64,000 nucleotides of DNA from Yponomeuta sedellus. Lineage: Eukaryota > Arthropoda > Insecta > Lepidoptera > Yponomeutidae. The stretch lies in assembly GCA_934045075.1 (NCBI GenBank), contig OW203732.1, positions 5,311,501 through 5,375,500 on the forward strand, given 5' to 3'. Numbering within the stretch: position 1 is the first letter of the stretch; every line of letters begins with the position of its first letter. Below, one piece after another: positions 43,601-48,941 of the stretch. A model generated the notes under the pieces. That model was given only the letters and a program-made list of their open reading frames with translations, searched no databases and was not told where the DNA came from. The position numbers and the translations under genes are program-made.

Positions 43601-44852
43601 CTCCGAACTGAGAAGCATACTTATCTGCAAAAAAAGGAGTGTAATAAATCTAGGGTTGGCGGATGGCATAAGTCCAAAACACAATTTGTTAGGCAGTGAA
43701 AAGTATAGTAGGTACAGAATACGTGAATTACTCAGAAACACTTTTATTATGTTTATTATTAAAAATGGGAGCAATCTTGAAAAAAAAATTGAACATACAT
43801 ATGTTTTTACAAGAACGAAGCAACTGCTGTTTTAATTAATAATGTGGTATAGAACAATAATTTTATGACAATTTGATTTAGGTGTTTTAGTCTGCCTTCT
43901 AGAAATAATGCAGCTTAAATACATAGCCTGAGGGATTGTATAACATTATGTATTGTATTGTATAGTATTGATGAATTGAGTTAGAGAATTTTTTTTATCA
44001 AAATCATCTTTAACTGGGATGAGAAAAAAAATCCACTCTCACCAGAGTGAAGCTTTTTCCCGTTGCTATCTTTTCCCACGACATATTGAAGCAGCTTATA
44101 ACATAGTACATACATTGACATACAGTAAACAGAATGTAAATTCTTTACATTGAAATAAACGATTTGTATCTGATTTGATTAAAATCATATTATTATGCAA
44201 TTATTGACAAATTGCTGACAATAAAATTGGTAGCTTATATTAGTGTCATAGCAAAGAAATAATATGACATTATCACATAAATAATTGTTGGGCATTTGCA
44301 ATATCACACAATATCTTTATAAATTGTAGCCTATTGTTTCATTAAAATCCATTGAGTAGTTTTTATGTGAAAGAGTAACAAACATCATCCATACTTCCAA
44401 AATTTCGCGTTTATAATATTATAATAGGATTATTGCTGATATTAGAAATGTTAAAATGAAAAATTTTTAATAGCTTAGGAAACACCTTGATATATGCGTG
44501 GGGTTCGAACCCACGACCTTTTCAATGTGAGGCCAGAGGTCTATCCACCGCGCTGTCACAAGCAGAGAGTATGGTCACAAGCGCAAAACGGAACGTCATA
44601 ACCTCAACTTATAGAATGTTTGCAAGTTTTATAGGTTAAAAAAAGATGCAAATACTTACTCTGATATTTTTTATCCTGCACCATGGTCCAGTCACTGATT
44701 TTCCCCAAACGATCGCCTTTACTAAACGGTTGGTAGGGCATGTCCCGGAATTGTTCCGGCATCTCGCAAGGGCCCCATCCCGTAGGATTGTCTTGGATCA
44801 CGGGCGCTGTGAAACGTATCGGCTCCTCAGCCGGCAAAACATGTTCGGACAT
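16622..44852 (-). CDS. eIF3d: Eukaryotic translation initiation factor 3 subunit D (eIF3d), 10 exons
   Basis: Spliced minus-strand CDS: 44660-44852, 43434-43624, 29632-29785, 29188-29297, 27605-27743, 22224-22384, 20536-20667, 18993-19199, 18070-18265, 16622-16782. All introns are GT-AG and phases agree, giving 547 aa; human eIF3d has 548. The N-terminus contains [18 protein letters not shown] and [14 protein letters not shown]. Exon 2 encodes an Arg/Gly-rich stretch ([15 protein letters not shown]). The cap-binding core has [60 protein letters not shown] and [20 protein letters not shown]. The acidic tail is shorter than in vertebrates. In the eIF3 complex the protein contacts mRNA caps at the 40S mRNA exit channel. 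The 28-kb span comes from transposon-filled introns; several exons have decayed partial duplicates beside them. The ATG at 44852 is the only in-frame start before the conserved N-terminus. Confidence 0.95.
16845..17095. repeat. Interspersed repeat with RTE-like end
   Basis: Carries tctactgctggacatagccc tcccctaatgagcgc, then ggtaatggccataatcccca, cgctgggcatgcgggttggg and a cgccttttacgacacccgcg block. The first half recurs at 58780-58915. It lies in the last eIF3d intron. Confidence 0.5.
17160..17205. repeat. T-rich / (TTTA)n simple repeat
   Basis: A run of TTTATT units around an uninterrupted T tract in the last eIF3d intron. Confidence 0.8.
17355..17465 (-). pseudogene. Decayed partial copy of eIF3d exon 9 (distal)
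   Basis: Shares gaatgccccacgcatt, gaactcgtgcgacttgaact and aggatcacgaggcgcgagt with the 3' half of exon 9 (18070-18265), with substitutions and an internal deletion after gagaggttgat. It lies in the intron after exon 9, in the same orientation, and cannot encode the conserved peptide intact. Confidence 0.75.
17497..17640 (-). pseudogene. Decayed partial copy of eIF3d exon 9 (proximal)
   Basis: About 130 bp align to exon 9 plus its 5' splice site: atgcaaatgtcgatgatgta, gaatgccccacgcatcgtcc, agaaattgatctgagctgca. The donor has changed to GTTAGT. It shares with the 17355 copy a boundary (gcgagtacttaactaa) absent from the functional exon, so the two relics share an ancestor. Confidence 0.8.
17735..18058. 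repeat. Interspersed repeat ending 10 bp from the exon 9 donor
   Basis: GC-rich non-coding segment with gagtcccacattggcagcac, ggccgggtccgtgctgttat and cctttatagggcaaaaaa, resembling a retrotransposon 3' end. It separates the functional exon 9 from its relics and stops about 10 bp from the 5' splice site at 18069. Confidence 0.5.
19739..19835 (-). pseudogene. Decayed partial copy of eIF3d exon 7 (distal)
   Basis: gcactcaccaaaccattgtt, aggtagcccaaggtgacc and ccatcctcct follow the order of functional exon 7 and its donor (20531-20605: gcactcaccacgccgttgtt, cggtagcccacggaggcgac). The GTGAGT donor is preserved, but the coding part is degraded. Confidence 0.7.
19830..19990 (-). mobile_element. SINE, minus orientation
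   Basis: Contains cattgcttctggccccacac, ggataccctgtgtcgtggga and catgtaaacatccaagacct, the complement of the body at 2395 and 14412, then a B-box remnant in ccagccgggattagaaccc. Inserted between exon 7 relics. Confidence 0.6.
19988..20030 (-). pseudogene. Short exon 7 relic of eIF3d
   Basis: Contains aaaacgcactcgccatgcct ttgttaaggttta, matching the donor and last codons of exon 7 (gcactcaccacgccgttgttaaggttcca in the functional copy); it then breaks into TTTA repeats. Confidence 0.55.
20043..20165. repeat. Interspersed repeat, third copy
   Basis: Shares gaggtaggcagagaccaggg and gatcaccttcgcttcatcaa with 3220-3345 and 3690-3770. Confidence 0.5.
20195..20445 (-). mobile_element. tRNA-headed SINE, minus orientation
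   Basis: On the minus strand: GGTGGCGCAGCGGTTTGGCA (A box), GGTCTCGGGTTCGATCCCCG (B box), then a body with gtctcgggtcttggacgtta and an AT-rich tail. A second copy lies at 27330-27520. Confidence 0.7.
20440..20512 (-). pseudogene. Exon 7 relic of eIF3d adjacent to the functional exon
   Basis: Contains aaggttccacttgcgctaac, agtagtccaaggaggcgacc and atactcctctt. It is a direct repeat of the functional exon 7 segment starting about 20550 and lies about 25 bp beyond that exon's donor. Confidence 0.75.
20700..20892. repeat. Intronic repeat, copy 1
   Basis: About 193 bp shared with 22492-22685: cacatttcgaaatttccc, tcattacaactttacccatc, cgtt-ccagtttttattattt. It lies just upstream of eIF3d exon 7; the partner lies just upstream of exon 6. 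Either an old element or part of a segmental duplication. Confidence 0.6.
21000..21410. mobile_element. tRNA-like foldback repeat split by a LINE 3' end
   Basis: Starts ctatttagaggtaa, has a truncated tRNA-like unit (B box GGGTTCGAGTGCCGG) and gcctctaaataggtattt. It is then interrupted at about 21117-21387 by a segment beginning caaatcaaatcaaaatagcc, typical of a reversed LINE 3' tail. acgggtt occurs on both sides, consistent with a short target duplication. Confidence 0.5.
21918..22220 (-). pseudogene. Two decayed tandem copies of the eIF3d exon 6 3' end
   Basis: Two units precede the functional exon 6 (22224-22384) in window coordinates, so they are downstream in transcription. Each has an exon-like part (gttgcgcggcaagttgatta at about 21923; gattgcgaggcgagttgatg at about 22110). 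An intron-like part cctagtgatctcaaa-catcc, ccagtgacc and caacaagttgttg lies between the units and again just before the functional exon. The second relic keeps a GTCAGT donor. The unit length is about 155 bp. Confidence 0.75.
22492..22685. repeat. Intronic repeat, copy 2
   Basis: Pairs with 20700-20892, with which it shares most bases including cagtttttctg-type variation and caaataaagcaacaattgaa. It lies in the intron upstream of exon 6. Confidence 0.6.
22690..22890 (-). mobile_element. Degraded tRNA-type SINE
   Basis: Contains cctaacgatgttttccttca, complementary to the SINE body with catcgtgagaaaacc at 12700-12875, and a faint head remnant at gtcaggattccaacacacaa. Confidence 0.4.
23044..23569 (+). 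pseudogene. LINE A ORF1, C-terminal esterase-like part
   Basis: Translation yields [13 protein letters not shown], then [19 protein letters not shown]-like [16 protein letters not shown] and [11 protein letters not shown]. It parallels the ORF1 of copy 2 (31283-31969: [33 protein letters not shown]). The layout resembles the SGNH/GDSL-esterase-like domain in ORF1 of CR1-group LINEs. The N-terminal part is absent, so it is a truncated copy. Function in the element is presumed nucleic-acid or lipid related and is not settled. Confidence 0.5.
23551..26394 (+). CDS. LINE A ORF2: AP endonuclease-reverse transcriptase
   Basis: One open frame of about 940 codons with no stop. It overlaps the end of ORF1 in another frame and has no obvious ATG start; the first conserved block is [20 protein letters not shown]. 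Endonuclease motifs: [43 protein letters not shown]. Reverse transcriptase motifs: [58 protein letters not shown] and the catalytic FADDTSLIF (about 25558-25585). The C-terminal domain ends [22 protein letters not shown]. No RNase H. This would drive target-primed reverse transcription; intactness suggests recent insertion despite loss of the 5' end. Confidence 0.85.
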   Translation, partial: KENPKLGINLVAQNIQGFSGKDNLIELFLADFNVDILCLTEHWLKHSEMSFTLKDYLAASTFNRQHSIRGGSMIFVKSSLKMKERKDIVSLSVERLIEMSCVELDRYIVMCVYRPPQSNYNEFELLMEDALKRLFSTTKSIVVCGDFNIDFLVQGPLKTKLASLFRSYNLDNLFTEPTRTTATSATCIDNVFCNCEYLEKEVIHKLQSDHSGLWVVLPSVLEAKKCNELNCRPITEKKIELFKKNINIKLNSLNFDSNDPNTLYQVLFSTISKEFELVFNVKKITELKSGFSEWATPGIYRSRKRLYELYEEKQFNHDPTFKEYVKKYSKTFRQTCLTAKSISISKKIMASTNKIKTVWQVINKETGKTRPKDQGFALKIEGKLVNSKKDIAEIFQTFFKNMPLHITASLNSSSQLADTLLLESTNPCKVDFQFSHITTLTIVKTFKELNLKKTEDLWGLSVKLISTIINILAPYLALIFNKCVDQGTFPNLLKLSKIVPLFKTGDSEDPNNFRPIAILPVLSKVFEKVILHQLQTHFSINKLFHKKQFGFTKGRSTTEAGIALVKHIFEAWEESQDAIGVFCDLSKAFDCVDHETLLIKLHRYGLSNKSLSLLRSYLTDRTVNVDINRVKSSGSDVKVGVPQGSILGPFLFLVYINDLPYLVEKLSQIVLFADDTSLIFKVKRGISNVDDVNNALSTILNWFTINNLMLNAKKTKCIKFSLPNVKNVDTSLKISGERLELVESTLFLGITIDSKLQWGQHIGKLSGRLSSAAFAVRKIRQLTDVSTARLVYFSYFHSVMSYGLLLWGRAADIETIFVLQKRAIRAIYNLNSRESLRERFKEIGILTLACQYIFDNIMYVRKNITMFKLNRDVHNVNTRNRNKVACTKSRLAKVGTSFVGYCVRFYNKIPERFLCLSENKFKTFIKNSLCKKAYYRIDDYINDPNPW
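26990..27315 (+). mobile_element. RTE-type LINE, 3'-terminal fragment
   Basis: Translation gives [28 protein letters not shown], a stop, [15 protein letters not shown] and [15 protein letters not shown], the C-terminus of RTE-clade ORF2. An in-frame stop after RPRL shows it is dead. Ends at the ggctatgtccagcagtgga tail shared with 1276 and 3885. Confidence 0.75.
27330..27517 (-). mobile_element. tRNA-headed SINE with truncated head
   Basis: Same body as 20195-20445 (catggacatattacacagat, tctcgttagccctgtactaa, gataacatccaagacccgag), but the tRNA-like part is reduced to accgaggccgg. Confidence 0.6.
27518..27604 (-). pseudogene. Possible exon 6-like relic fused to eIF3d exon 5
   Basis: Directly after the exon 5 donor (GTGCGT) the frame stays open and reads [15 protein letters not shown]. 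This can be aligned to the start of exon 6 ([17 protein letters not shown]), sharing the FF/F and EFD positions. It may be a leftover of an ancestral contiguous exon 5+6 copy. Weak similarity. Confidence 0.35.
27942..28107. mobile_element. Foldback element with ~70-bp arms
   Basis: Arms 27942-28011 and 28040-28107 are complementary over almost their whole length (innermost part ctaatgcttctgattgg / ccaatcagaagcattag) around a 28-bp loop. No ORF. Lies in the eIF3d intron before exon 5. Confidence 0.85.
28567..28755 (+). mobile_element. 5S-like interspersed repeat, truncated copy
   Basis: Contains atgtcagaggccctatgggc, tctgacagtaaggcccgcca and caatcctccaccaacccgga, ending in gacatgcaagggttgatatc. 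The 5' part is missing. Confidence 0.65.
29352..29547 (+). mobile_element. tRNA-like foldback repeat
   Basis: The left remnant attttaaaaacctatttt is followed by gtacgtaatacagagaatat, a full tRNA-like unit (TAGCTCAGTTGGAAAGAGCG; GGGTTCGAATCCCGG) and gcctctaaataggtttttaa. It sits about 50 bp from eIF3d exon 4, in the intron between exons 3 and 4. Confidence 0.65.
29999..30048. repeat. Perfect 50-bp palindrome
   Basis: The 25-bp arm 29999-30023 (starting ATAAGCGGATATCAACCC) is exactly complementary to 30024-30048, with no spacer. In the eIF3d intron between exons 2 and 3. The inner GGGTTGATATC resembles the 3' end of the 5S-like repeat family. Confidence 0.9.
31283..31969 (+). pseudogene. LINE A copy 2 ORF1 (esterase-like)
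   Basis: A 228-codon open stretch with [67 protein letters not shown] and [16 protein letters not shown]. It matches the truncated ORF1 of copy 1. The upstream half is lost, and the junction to ORF2 (about 31990) is frame-disrupted. Likely a non-functional remnant. Confidence 0.55.
32004..32556 (+). pseudogene. LINE A copy 2 ORF2, endonuclease part
   Basis: Reads [45 protein letters not shown] and [15 protein letters not shown], the AP-endonuclease domain matching copy 1. It is cut after CDCEFSHY by the LINE B insertion; the reading resumes at 40528 with the SDHSG motif. Confidence 0.75.
32930..35865 (-). pseudogene. LINE B ORF2 (endonuclease-reverse transcriptase), one frameshift
   Basis: The frame 35865-35572 encodes the start of the endonuclease ([32 protein letters not shown]). 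The frame 35611-32930 (893 codons) encodes the rest: [92 protein letters not shown], the catalytic YADDLQIYT, and a C-terminal domain with [13 protein letters not shown]. The two frames overlap near 35590, so a single frameshift separates them. The RT core is otherwise intact; no RNase H. A CR1/Jockey-group affiliation is likely from the microsatellite tail and domain order. Confidence 0.8.
36190..38219 (+). pseudogene. LINE C-related fragment: RT remnant and RNase H
   Basis: 5'-truncated copy of the LINE C family. It begins [15 protein letters not shown] and [15 protein letters not shown], then [21 protein letters not shown] deletion near 36530-36560 removes the catalytic YADD segment and shifts frame. 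From 36579 it reads [39 protein letters not shown] and an RNase H domain ([43 protein letters not shown]), then a zinc-type [17 protein letters not shown]. The final residues (after about 38164) come from an adjoining reversed tRNA-like repeat. Nested in LINE B. Confidence 0.8.
38314..39237 (+). repeat. Tandem array of three ~308-bp units containing a tRNA-like repeat
   Basis: Units 38314-38622, 38623-38930 and 38931-39237 (309, 308, 307 bp) are nearly identical. Each starts catgtgagtacagtgatatc, includes a tRNA-like unit (TTGGCTCAATTGGTAGAGCG; GGGTTCGAATCCCGG) and ends ttagtgcattaaaaataaaa atagtgtaat. A partial unit lies at 38239-38313. Bases 38165-38238 are the reverse complement of part of the unit. 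This is recent local amplification, not three tRNA genes. Confidence 0.85.
39599..40333 (-). CDS. LINE B ORF1 (coiled-coil / RRM-like RNA-binding protein)
   Basis: 244 codons without stops. The N-terminal half (about residues 1-75) is predicted to be helical or coiled-coil ([40 protein letters not shown]). The middle resembles the RRM-like domain of L1-type ORF1 proteins ([38 protein letters not shown]). The C-terminus is basic (PRRKVVTSK). Such proteins bind element RNA and form the retrotransposition particle. It lies about 185 bp from the 5' end of LINE B on the same strand as ORF2. It has no zinc knuckles, unlike LINE C ORF1. Confidence 0.7.
   Translation of the reverse strand: MDDITQSITELSTLFSAKMASFQEALDKGTGTAIPSSSSTIQSEFSSFRTFVVLALTTLQRQVDMLARDVDSMETRSRRKMLLIHGLPEAEKGDTPAAVEEALAKHSVSINSDHIRRCQRMGRPGANRARPILVKFCSMEARDEAWFSKTKLKGSGVTISEFLTRTRHEAFMEARQRFGVTKCWTREGTIHVLAPDGERHKVQTLAEVQRLAVTDSKAPATAPAKQQPAKTSASRPRRKVVTSK
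40519..42911 (+). pseudogene. LINE A copy 2 ORF2, right part (broken)
   Basis: Resumes the endonuclease at [10 protein letters not shown]. Damage seen: an in-frame TGA at about 41005 (Trp in copy 1), an extra A in the run at about 41284 (frameshift), a 102-bp insertion at 42073-42174, and a tatg-repeat expansion at about 42618 causing another shift. RT motifs remain: [49 protein letters not shown] and FADDTSLIF. The C-terminal block [10 protein letters not shown] and YNKIPEDIL is present. Non-functional. Confidence 0.85.
42073..42174. mobile_element. Short insertion with 15-bp target duplication
   Basis: A 102-bp segment interrupts the LINE A reverse transcriptase. It is flanked by exact direct repeats TTAAACTCAAAAAAG (42058-42072 and 42175-42189). 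The insert contains a hairpin (GGCACCTGAAAAAGTGCC) followed by GAAACGTTGG and an AT-rich end. The long target duplication indicates target-primed insertion of a SINE or truncated LINE; the family is not identified. Confidence 0.75.
42912..43433. other. LINE A copy 2 3' UTR and adjoining intron
   Basis: Continuation of LINE A 3' sequence to about 43105 (ending aataaaaccttttcatttca), then unassigned eIF3d intron up to exon 2. No gene seen. Confidence 0.4.
43980..44185 (+). repeat. LINE 3' tail-like repeat
   Basis: Contains catacattgacatacagtaa, acagaatgtaaattctttac and attgaaataaacgattt, closely matching the tail of LINE A copy 1 (about 26880-26940). A separate, 5'-truncated tail in eIF3d intron 1. 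Confidence 0.5.
44490..44575 (-). mobile_element. tRNA-like SINE head
   Basis: On the minus strand it reads GACAGCGCGGTGGATAGACC (A-box type) and GGTCGTGGGTTCGAACCCCA (B box). The body is unclear. A tRNA gene is unlikely because the arms do not pair. Confidence 0.45.
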
Positions 44853-44871
44853 CGCGAGGCGACTCTTGAAC

Positions 44872-44899
44872 TACGAAATATCCTAAAAAATATTTCGTA
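44872..44899 (-). promoter_or_regulatory. Perfect 10-bp hairpin 20 nt upstream of the eIF3d ATG
   Basis: TACGAAATAT (44872-44881) and ATATTTCGTA (44890-44899) are exact complements around an 8-base loop. If transcription starts further upstream it lies in the 5' UTR. Alternatively, ttttttag at the loop could be a 3' splice site for an upstream non-coding exon. Confidence 0.45.
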
Positions 44900-45233
44900 A
44901 ATTCAGCATTACATGCCACACGACACTTTCACGATGTGTCACACAGAGAATTGAGAGCACAGAATAAAAAGACTGATTGAGAGAATTTTTTTTTTTTTTT
45001 TGCGTTATGGCTCTGCACGGTTTGTGCCTAAGCCAGTGTCAAGTATTTAAAGGATTAGGGTAAAGGTAGGGAAACGGAATTTATTTTACAAAAAATGGAA
45101 CGGAATTTGGAAAGGTATTAGGATCAGTTGTTAATAACATTGGGAATAAAATAAGCAAAAAGGAATCTTCACGATATACATACTTCGAAAATACTATTTA
45201 CATAAGGAAATATTACATATTATACAAAGAAAA

Positions 45234-48200
45234 CTAAATTTTAATATCGTTCTTACTTAAAAACTTTGCTATACATTTATAAATATTTACATTATAACTA
45301 CATAAGAGGCAGGTTGCAGAGGAAGGAAAAGGAACACCAAGGGAAATCAAGGAAGCAAAAAAGAAGGAATGATCACAATCAGGGCAGGAAAATAATATGT
45401 GATTAATATCTCCCACCTCAGCTCCACAGGTACAGGCAGGACTCTGCACAATACCAAGTCTAGCAAGGTGGGCCGGAGTTGAAGTGTGGCCTAGACGCAT
45501 TCGGATCAGGCTTGATGTAATTTTCTTACTAAACTTGGCATCGGCCCTACAAAACCAAGGCTTTGGCGTAATATTGGGTTGGATTCTGCGGTAATGAATG
45601 CCTTTTGACTGGTCCTCTGCCCAGGTTCTATCCCAAGAAACCTGGAGATAAGCCCTAGGAAGAGTGGCCAAGTCGTTATAATGATTTTCGTACGGGAACA
45701 CGTCTCCACACTCCACCGCAGAATTCGCAAGTTCATCAGCCTTTTCGTTACCTACTATGCCACTGTGGGATGGGACCCATCCAAATTGCACAGTAAGATC
45801 TCTCTCCGAGCATATACGTAGTAATTTGCGGATAGCAAAAATTGTTGAATGAATGGTAGTAAAAAACGGAAATTTAATTAAAGCCTGGAGAGAGCTCAAT
45901 GAATCTGTCAGTACTAAAGTATACCTAAGACCCATTAGTAAAATATATTCTACAGCTTTTAGGAGACCAAAACATTCTCCAGAATATACTGAAGACTCAG
46001 GAGGGAGTTTAATTTTTTGGACTATTGTATATTGTGAATGAAAAACACCTATACCTACGCAACTACCCTGGTGTTTTGAAGCATCCGTAAAAATGGTGTG
46101 CCACCCCTGGAATTGGTTGTCTATTAAGTTATTTAACTCGCCATTTTGACAGATGTCATGTTTAGATATTCCTAAATTAAGACTAACGTTAGGGATTTGA
46201 ACTAAAGAGTTGTAAGGACAGTGAAAAATAGGAAGCAAATTGGAGTTACTGCATGGAGCCTCAATAGAGTTAAATTTCAGGAAACTCTTAACAAGACACG
46301 GAGTAGCCCTGTGAGACCAATACTTGGACATTGTAATAAGGTCTGAAAGATGTTGTAATCTGCCAAGCAAAGGATGATTAGAAAGCTGCAAACAACGACT
46401 CAAAAATCTATCAGACAGATATTGACGCCTTAACCGCAGAGGCGGCTCTCCACACTCTACTTGCAAGCAATTAATAGGACTAGATTTCATTGCTCCTAAG
46501 ATGATTCTTAAAGCCTTTGACTGCACAGCATCCAATTTCTTAAAGCCAGCAGCACTACCAGGCTCCAATAAGAAGGTTCCGTAATCCAGAACACTTCTAA
46601 TTAAAGCATTATAAAGCAACCTCAATGAAAAAGGATGAGCACCCCACCAAACCCCTGAGAGGCATCTGATAATATTTAATAAGCGATCACACTTGGCAGC
46701 AATGTATTCACAATGTGGGAGTCCAGTAAGTTGACTGTCTAAAATAACTCCTAAAAATTTTACATGAGTTTTTACTGCAATGAGAGAGGAATTATATTCA
46801 ACACAAATGTCTGGACGCTTTCTCATTCTTGAAAACAACACCACAGCACTCTTACTGACAGACAGGTCCAGACCATTAGTGGATAGCCATTGATGAAGCT
46901 TTGACAGAGAAGCAGTAAGAGATGAGCACATAGTGTCTATAGAGTTACCCGTTGTATAAAGAAGAAGGTCATCTGCATATTGCAAGACTTCTATAGAGCT
47001 ACCAAGAGCAGAATCTAAATCATAGGTATAAATATTGTATAACAAGGGAGAGAGCACTGACCCTTGAGGGAGACCTCTCCAAACTACTCTAGATATTTTT
47101 TTGTCATCTATGTACACATTAATTGACCTTTCTGAGAGTATATTTACAATAAAATTGACAAGCAAATTAGGGACTTTTAATAATTGAAGTTTTTGTTTCA
47201 GGACAGACACAATTACACTGTCATAGGCAGCACGAATATCAAGAAACGCTGCAAGAACTGAATTATTATTTGAAAAAGCTATACGAATGTCAGTTGTGAA
47301 AACGCTTATGCTGTCAATAGTACCCCTTCCTTTTCTAAAGCCATACTGGGAAGGAGATAAAAGGTTATTGCTCTCAATGAACCATTCAAGCCGAATTTTA
47401 ACAAGATATTCAGCTATTTTAGCTAAAACAGAAGATAAGGCAATGGGTCTATAAGAGGAAGGGTCAGCAGAAGGCTTACTAGATTTTAAAATTGGAATGA
47501 TGATTTGGGATTTCCAGGAGAGAGGAATAACACCTGAAACTACAATAGAGTTAATTAATTCTAGGTAAGTTAAGAGAGTAGAGTCACTAAGATTAACTAT
47601 GAAAGAATAAGGAATACCATCTTCTCCTGGGGCAGAATCCTTAACATGGGAGAGGATCCCTTTTAATTCCTCTAAGGTAAAAGGAGAGTTTAAACTAGAC
47701 TCATTATGTTCATTATGGCAAATGGGAGACATGGAGGTTTGTTCTGGAACAGAGGGAGGAGCTAGGTGATCCATATACTGATCAGCCAAGGAAAGAGACA
47801 TCTTAGGAGTGTGAGAATCACTGAAGGCTGCTCTAAAACGTCTTACATTTTTCCAAACGGCAGAAGGTGGAGTATTTGGGGAAATAGAACTGCAAAATTT
47901 TTGCCAACCATCATATTTTTTTTGTTTTAAAAGCTTTTTAGTTGACCTGGAAACTTGTAAATAGCTGTCAAAATTCTCTGAAGTCATTTGATCACAATAC
48001 AACCTTTCAGCTTCTTTTCTTTTTTTAACAGCCTCAGAGCACTCTACATCCCACCAAGGCGGAGAAGGAATTTTAGACGTACAATTTTTAAAAGGGAAAG
48101 TCTCATCTGCTGCCTCCATCAAAACCTTGGCGAACATCTCTGCATCAGTGACACATAGAGATTCACAATCTTTGATTTTTGACTCAACACATTCCCTAAA

Positions 48201-48941
48201 GGAATACCAATCTGCATTACTTAATCTATGCTTAATACGAGGTTTATGTGTTGACTTATAAGGATTACTACTAGGGAAGGAAACAACTAAAGGAAAATGA
48301 TCACTGCCATATGATGAGGACAGAGGGTACCATTCTAGAACTAATGCAAGGTCAGGAGTACATATAGATAAATCAGGGGCACTAATTCCCTCATCAGGCT
48401 TAGTATGACGGGTTGGTAAACAAGTGTTTAAAATGCAAAGATTATGTGATTGAATAATATTAAGTAGTTGTTCCCCATAACATGAACTTATAGAGCTACC
48501 CCATGCCTGGTGTTGGCAATTAAAATCCCCTAAAACCAAAAAGGGCTTAGGGAGAATAGAAATAATATTACTAATTTCAGATAAAATATTTACAGATGGA
48601 CGAGCAAAATATACAGAAAATATACAAATGTTATTTACAACAGCAGCAACAACCGAAATGTCATTGCTGTGTGAAGGAAGCGGAACAGATGAAAACGAGA
48701 GAGACTTATGGATGAGTATAGCCACTCCACCATACCCATCATCTCGGTCTTCTCTTAGACATGAGAAACCAGACATTTTAAAGGAAATACCTGGCTTTAA
48801 CCATGTCTCTGAGAGAGAAACTATGGAAGGACTGTGTTTATTACAAAGATGAATGAAATCAGATTTTTTACTGGTTATACTGCGGCAATTCCATTGAAGG
48901 ATTTTGCCTAAACTGGCCATTGTTGGAAAGAGAATTAACAA
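45234..48941 (-). CDS. LINE C ORF2: endonuclease, reverse transcriptase and RNase H
   Basis: 1235 codons without a stop. Order: AP endonuclease (ILQWNCRSITSKKSDF, SLSETWLKPGISF, VLGDFNCQHQAWGS, YGSDHFPLVVSF); reverse transcriptase ([62 protein letters not shown], catalytic YADDLLLYT); RNase H (IFTDASKHQGSCVG, GECFGLLKAVEYIL, LVLTDSLSSLQAL, GWVPSHSGIVGNEKADELAN); and a C-terminal Cys/His motif (CTCGAEVGDINHILFSC). RNase H downstream of RT points to the I group rather than Jockey or CR1. The start is the first Met at 48941; a second Met seven codons later also precedes the conserved region. It overlaps ORF1 by 74 bp in another frame, so translation probably depends on reinitiation or frameshifting. 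Confidence 0.9.
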   Translation of the reverse strand: MLILFPTMASLGKILQWNCRSITSKKSDFIHLCNKHSPSIVSLSETWLKPGISFKMSGFSCLREDRDDGYGGVAILIHKSLSFSSVPLPSHSNDISVVAAVVNNICIFSVYFARPSVNILSEISNIISILPKPFLVLGDFNCQHQAWGSSISSCYGEQLLNIIQSHNLCILNTCLPTRHTKPDEGISAPDLSICTPDLALVLEWYPLSSSYGSDHFPLVVSFPSSNPYKSTHKPRIKHRLSNADWYSFRECVESKIKDCESLCVTDAEMFAKVLMEAADETFPFKNCTSKIPSPPWWDVECSEAVKKRKEAERLYCDQMTSENFDSYLQVSRSTKKLLKQKKYDGWQKFCSSISPNTPPSAVWKNVRRFRAAFSDSHTPKMSLSLADQYMDHLAPPSVPEQTSMSPICHNEHNESSLNSPFTLEELKGILSHVKDSAPGEDGIPYSFIVNLSDSTLLTYLELINSIVVSGVIPLSWKSQIIIPILKSSKPSADPSSYRPIALSSVLAKIAEYLVKIRLEWFIESNNLLSPSQYGFRKGRGTIDSISVFTTDIRIAFSNNNSVLAAFLDIRAAYDSVIVSVLKQKLQLLKVPNLLVNFIVNILSERSINVYIDDKKISRVVWRGLPQGSVLSPLLYNIYTYDLDSALGSSIEVLQYADDLLLYTTGNSIDTMCSSLTASLSKLHQWLSTNGLDLSVSKSAVVLFSRMRKRPDICVEYNSSLIAVKTHVKFLGVILDSQLTGLPHCEYIAAKCDRLLNIIRCLSGVWWGAHPFSLRLLYNALIRSVLDYGTFLLEPGSAAGFKKLDAVQSKALRIILGAMKSSPINCLQVECGEPPLRLRRQYLSDRFLSRCLQLSNHPLLGRLQHLSDLITMSKYWSHRATPCLVKSFLKFNSIEAPCSNSNLLPIFHCPYNSLVQIPNVSLNLGISKHDICQNGELNNLIDNQFQGWHTIFTDASKHQGSCVGIGVFHSQYTIVQKIKLPPESSVYSGECFGLLKAVEYILLMGLRYTLVLTDSLSSLQALIKFPFFTTIHSTIFAIRKLLRICSERDLTVQFGWVPSHSGIVGNEKADELANSAVECGDVFPYENHYNDLATLPRAYLQVSWDRTWAEDQSKGIHYRRIQPNITPKPWFCRADAKFSKKITSSLIRMRLGHTSTPAHLARLGIVQSPACTCGAEVGDINHILFSCPDCDHSFFFASLISLGVPFPSSATCLLCSYNVNIYKCIAKFLSKNDIKI

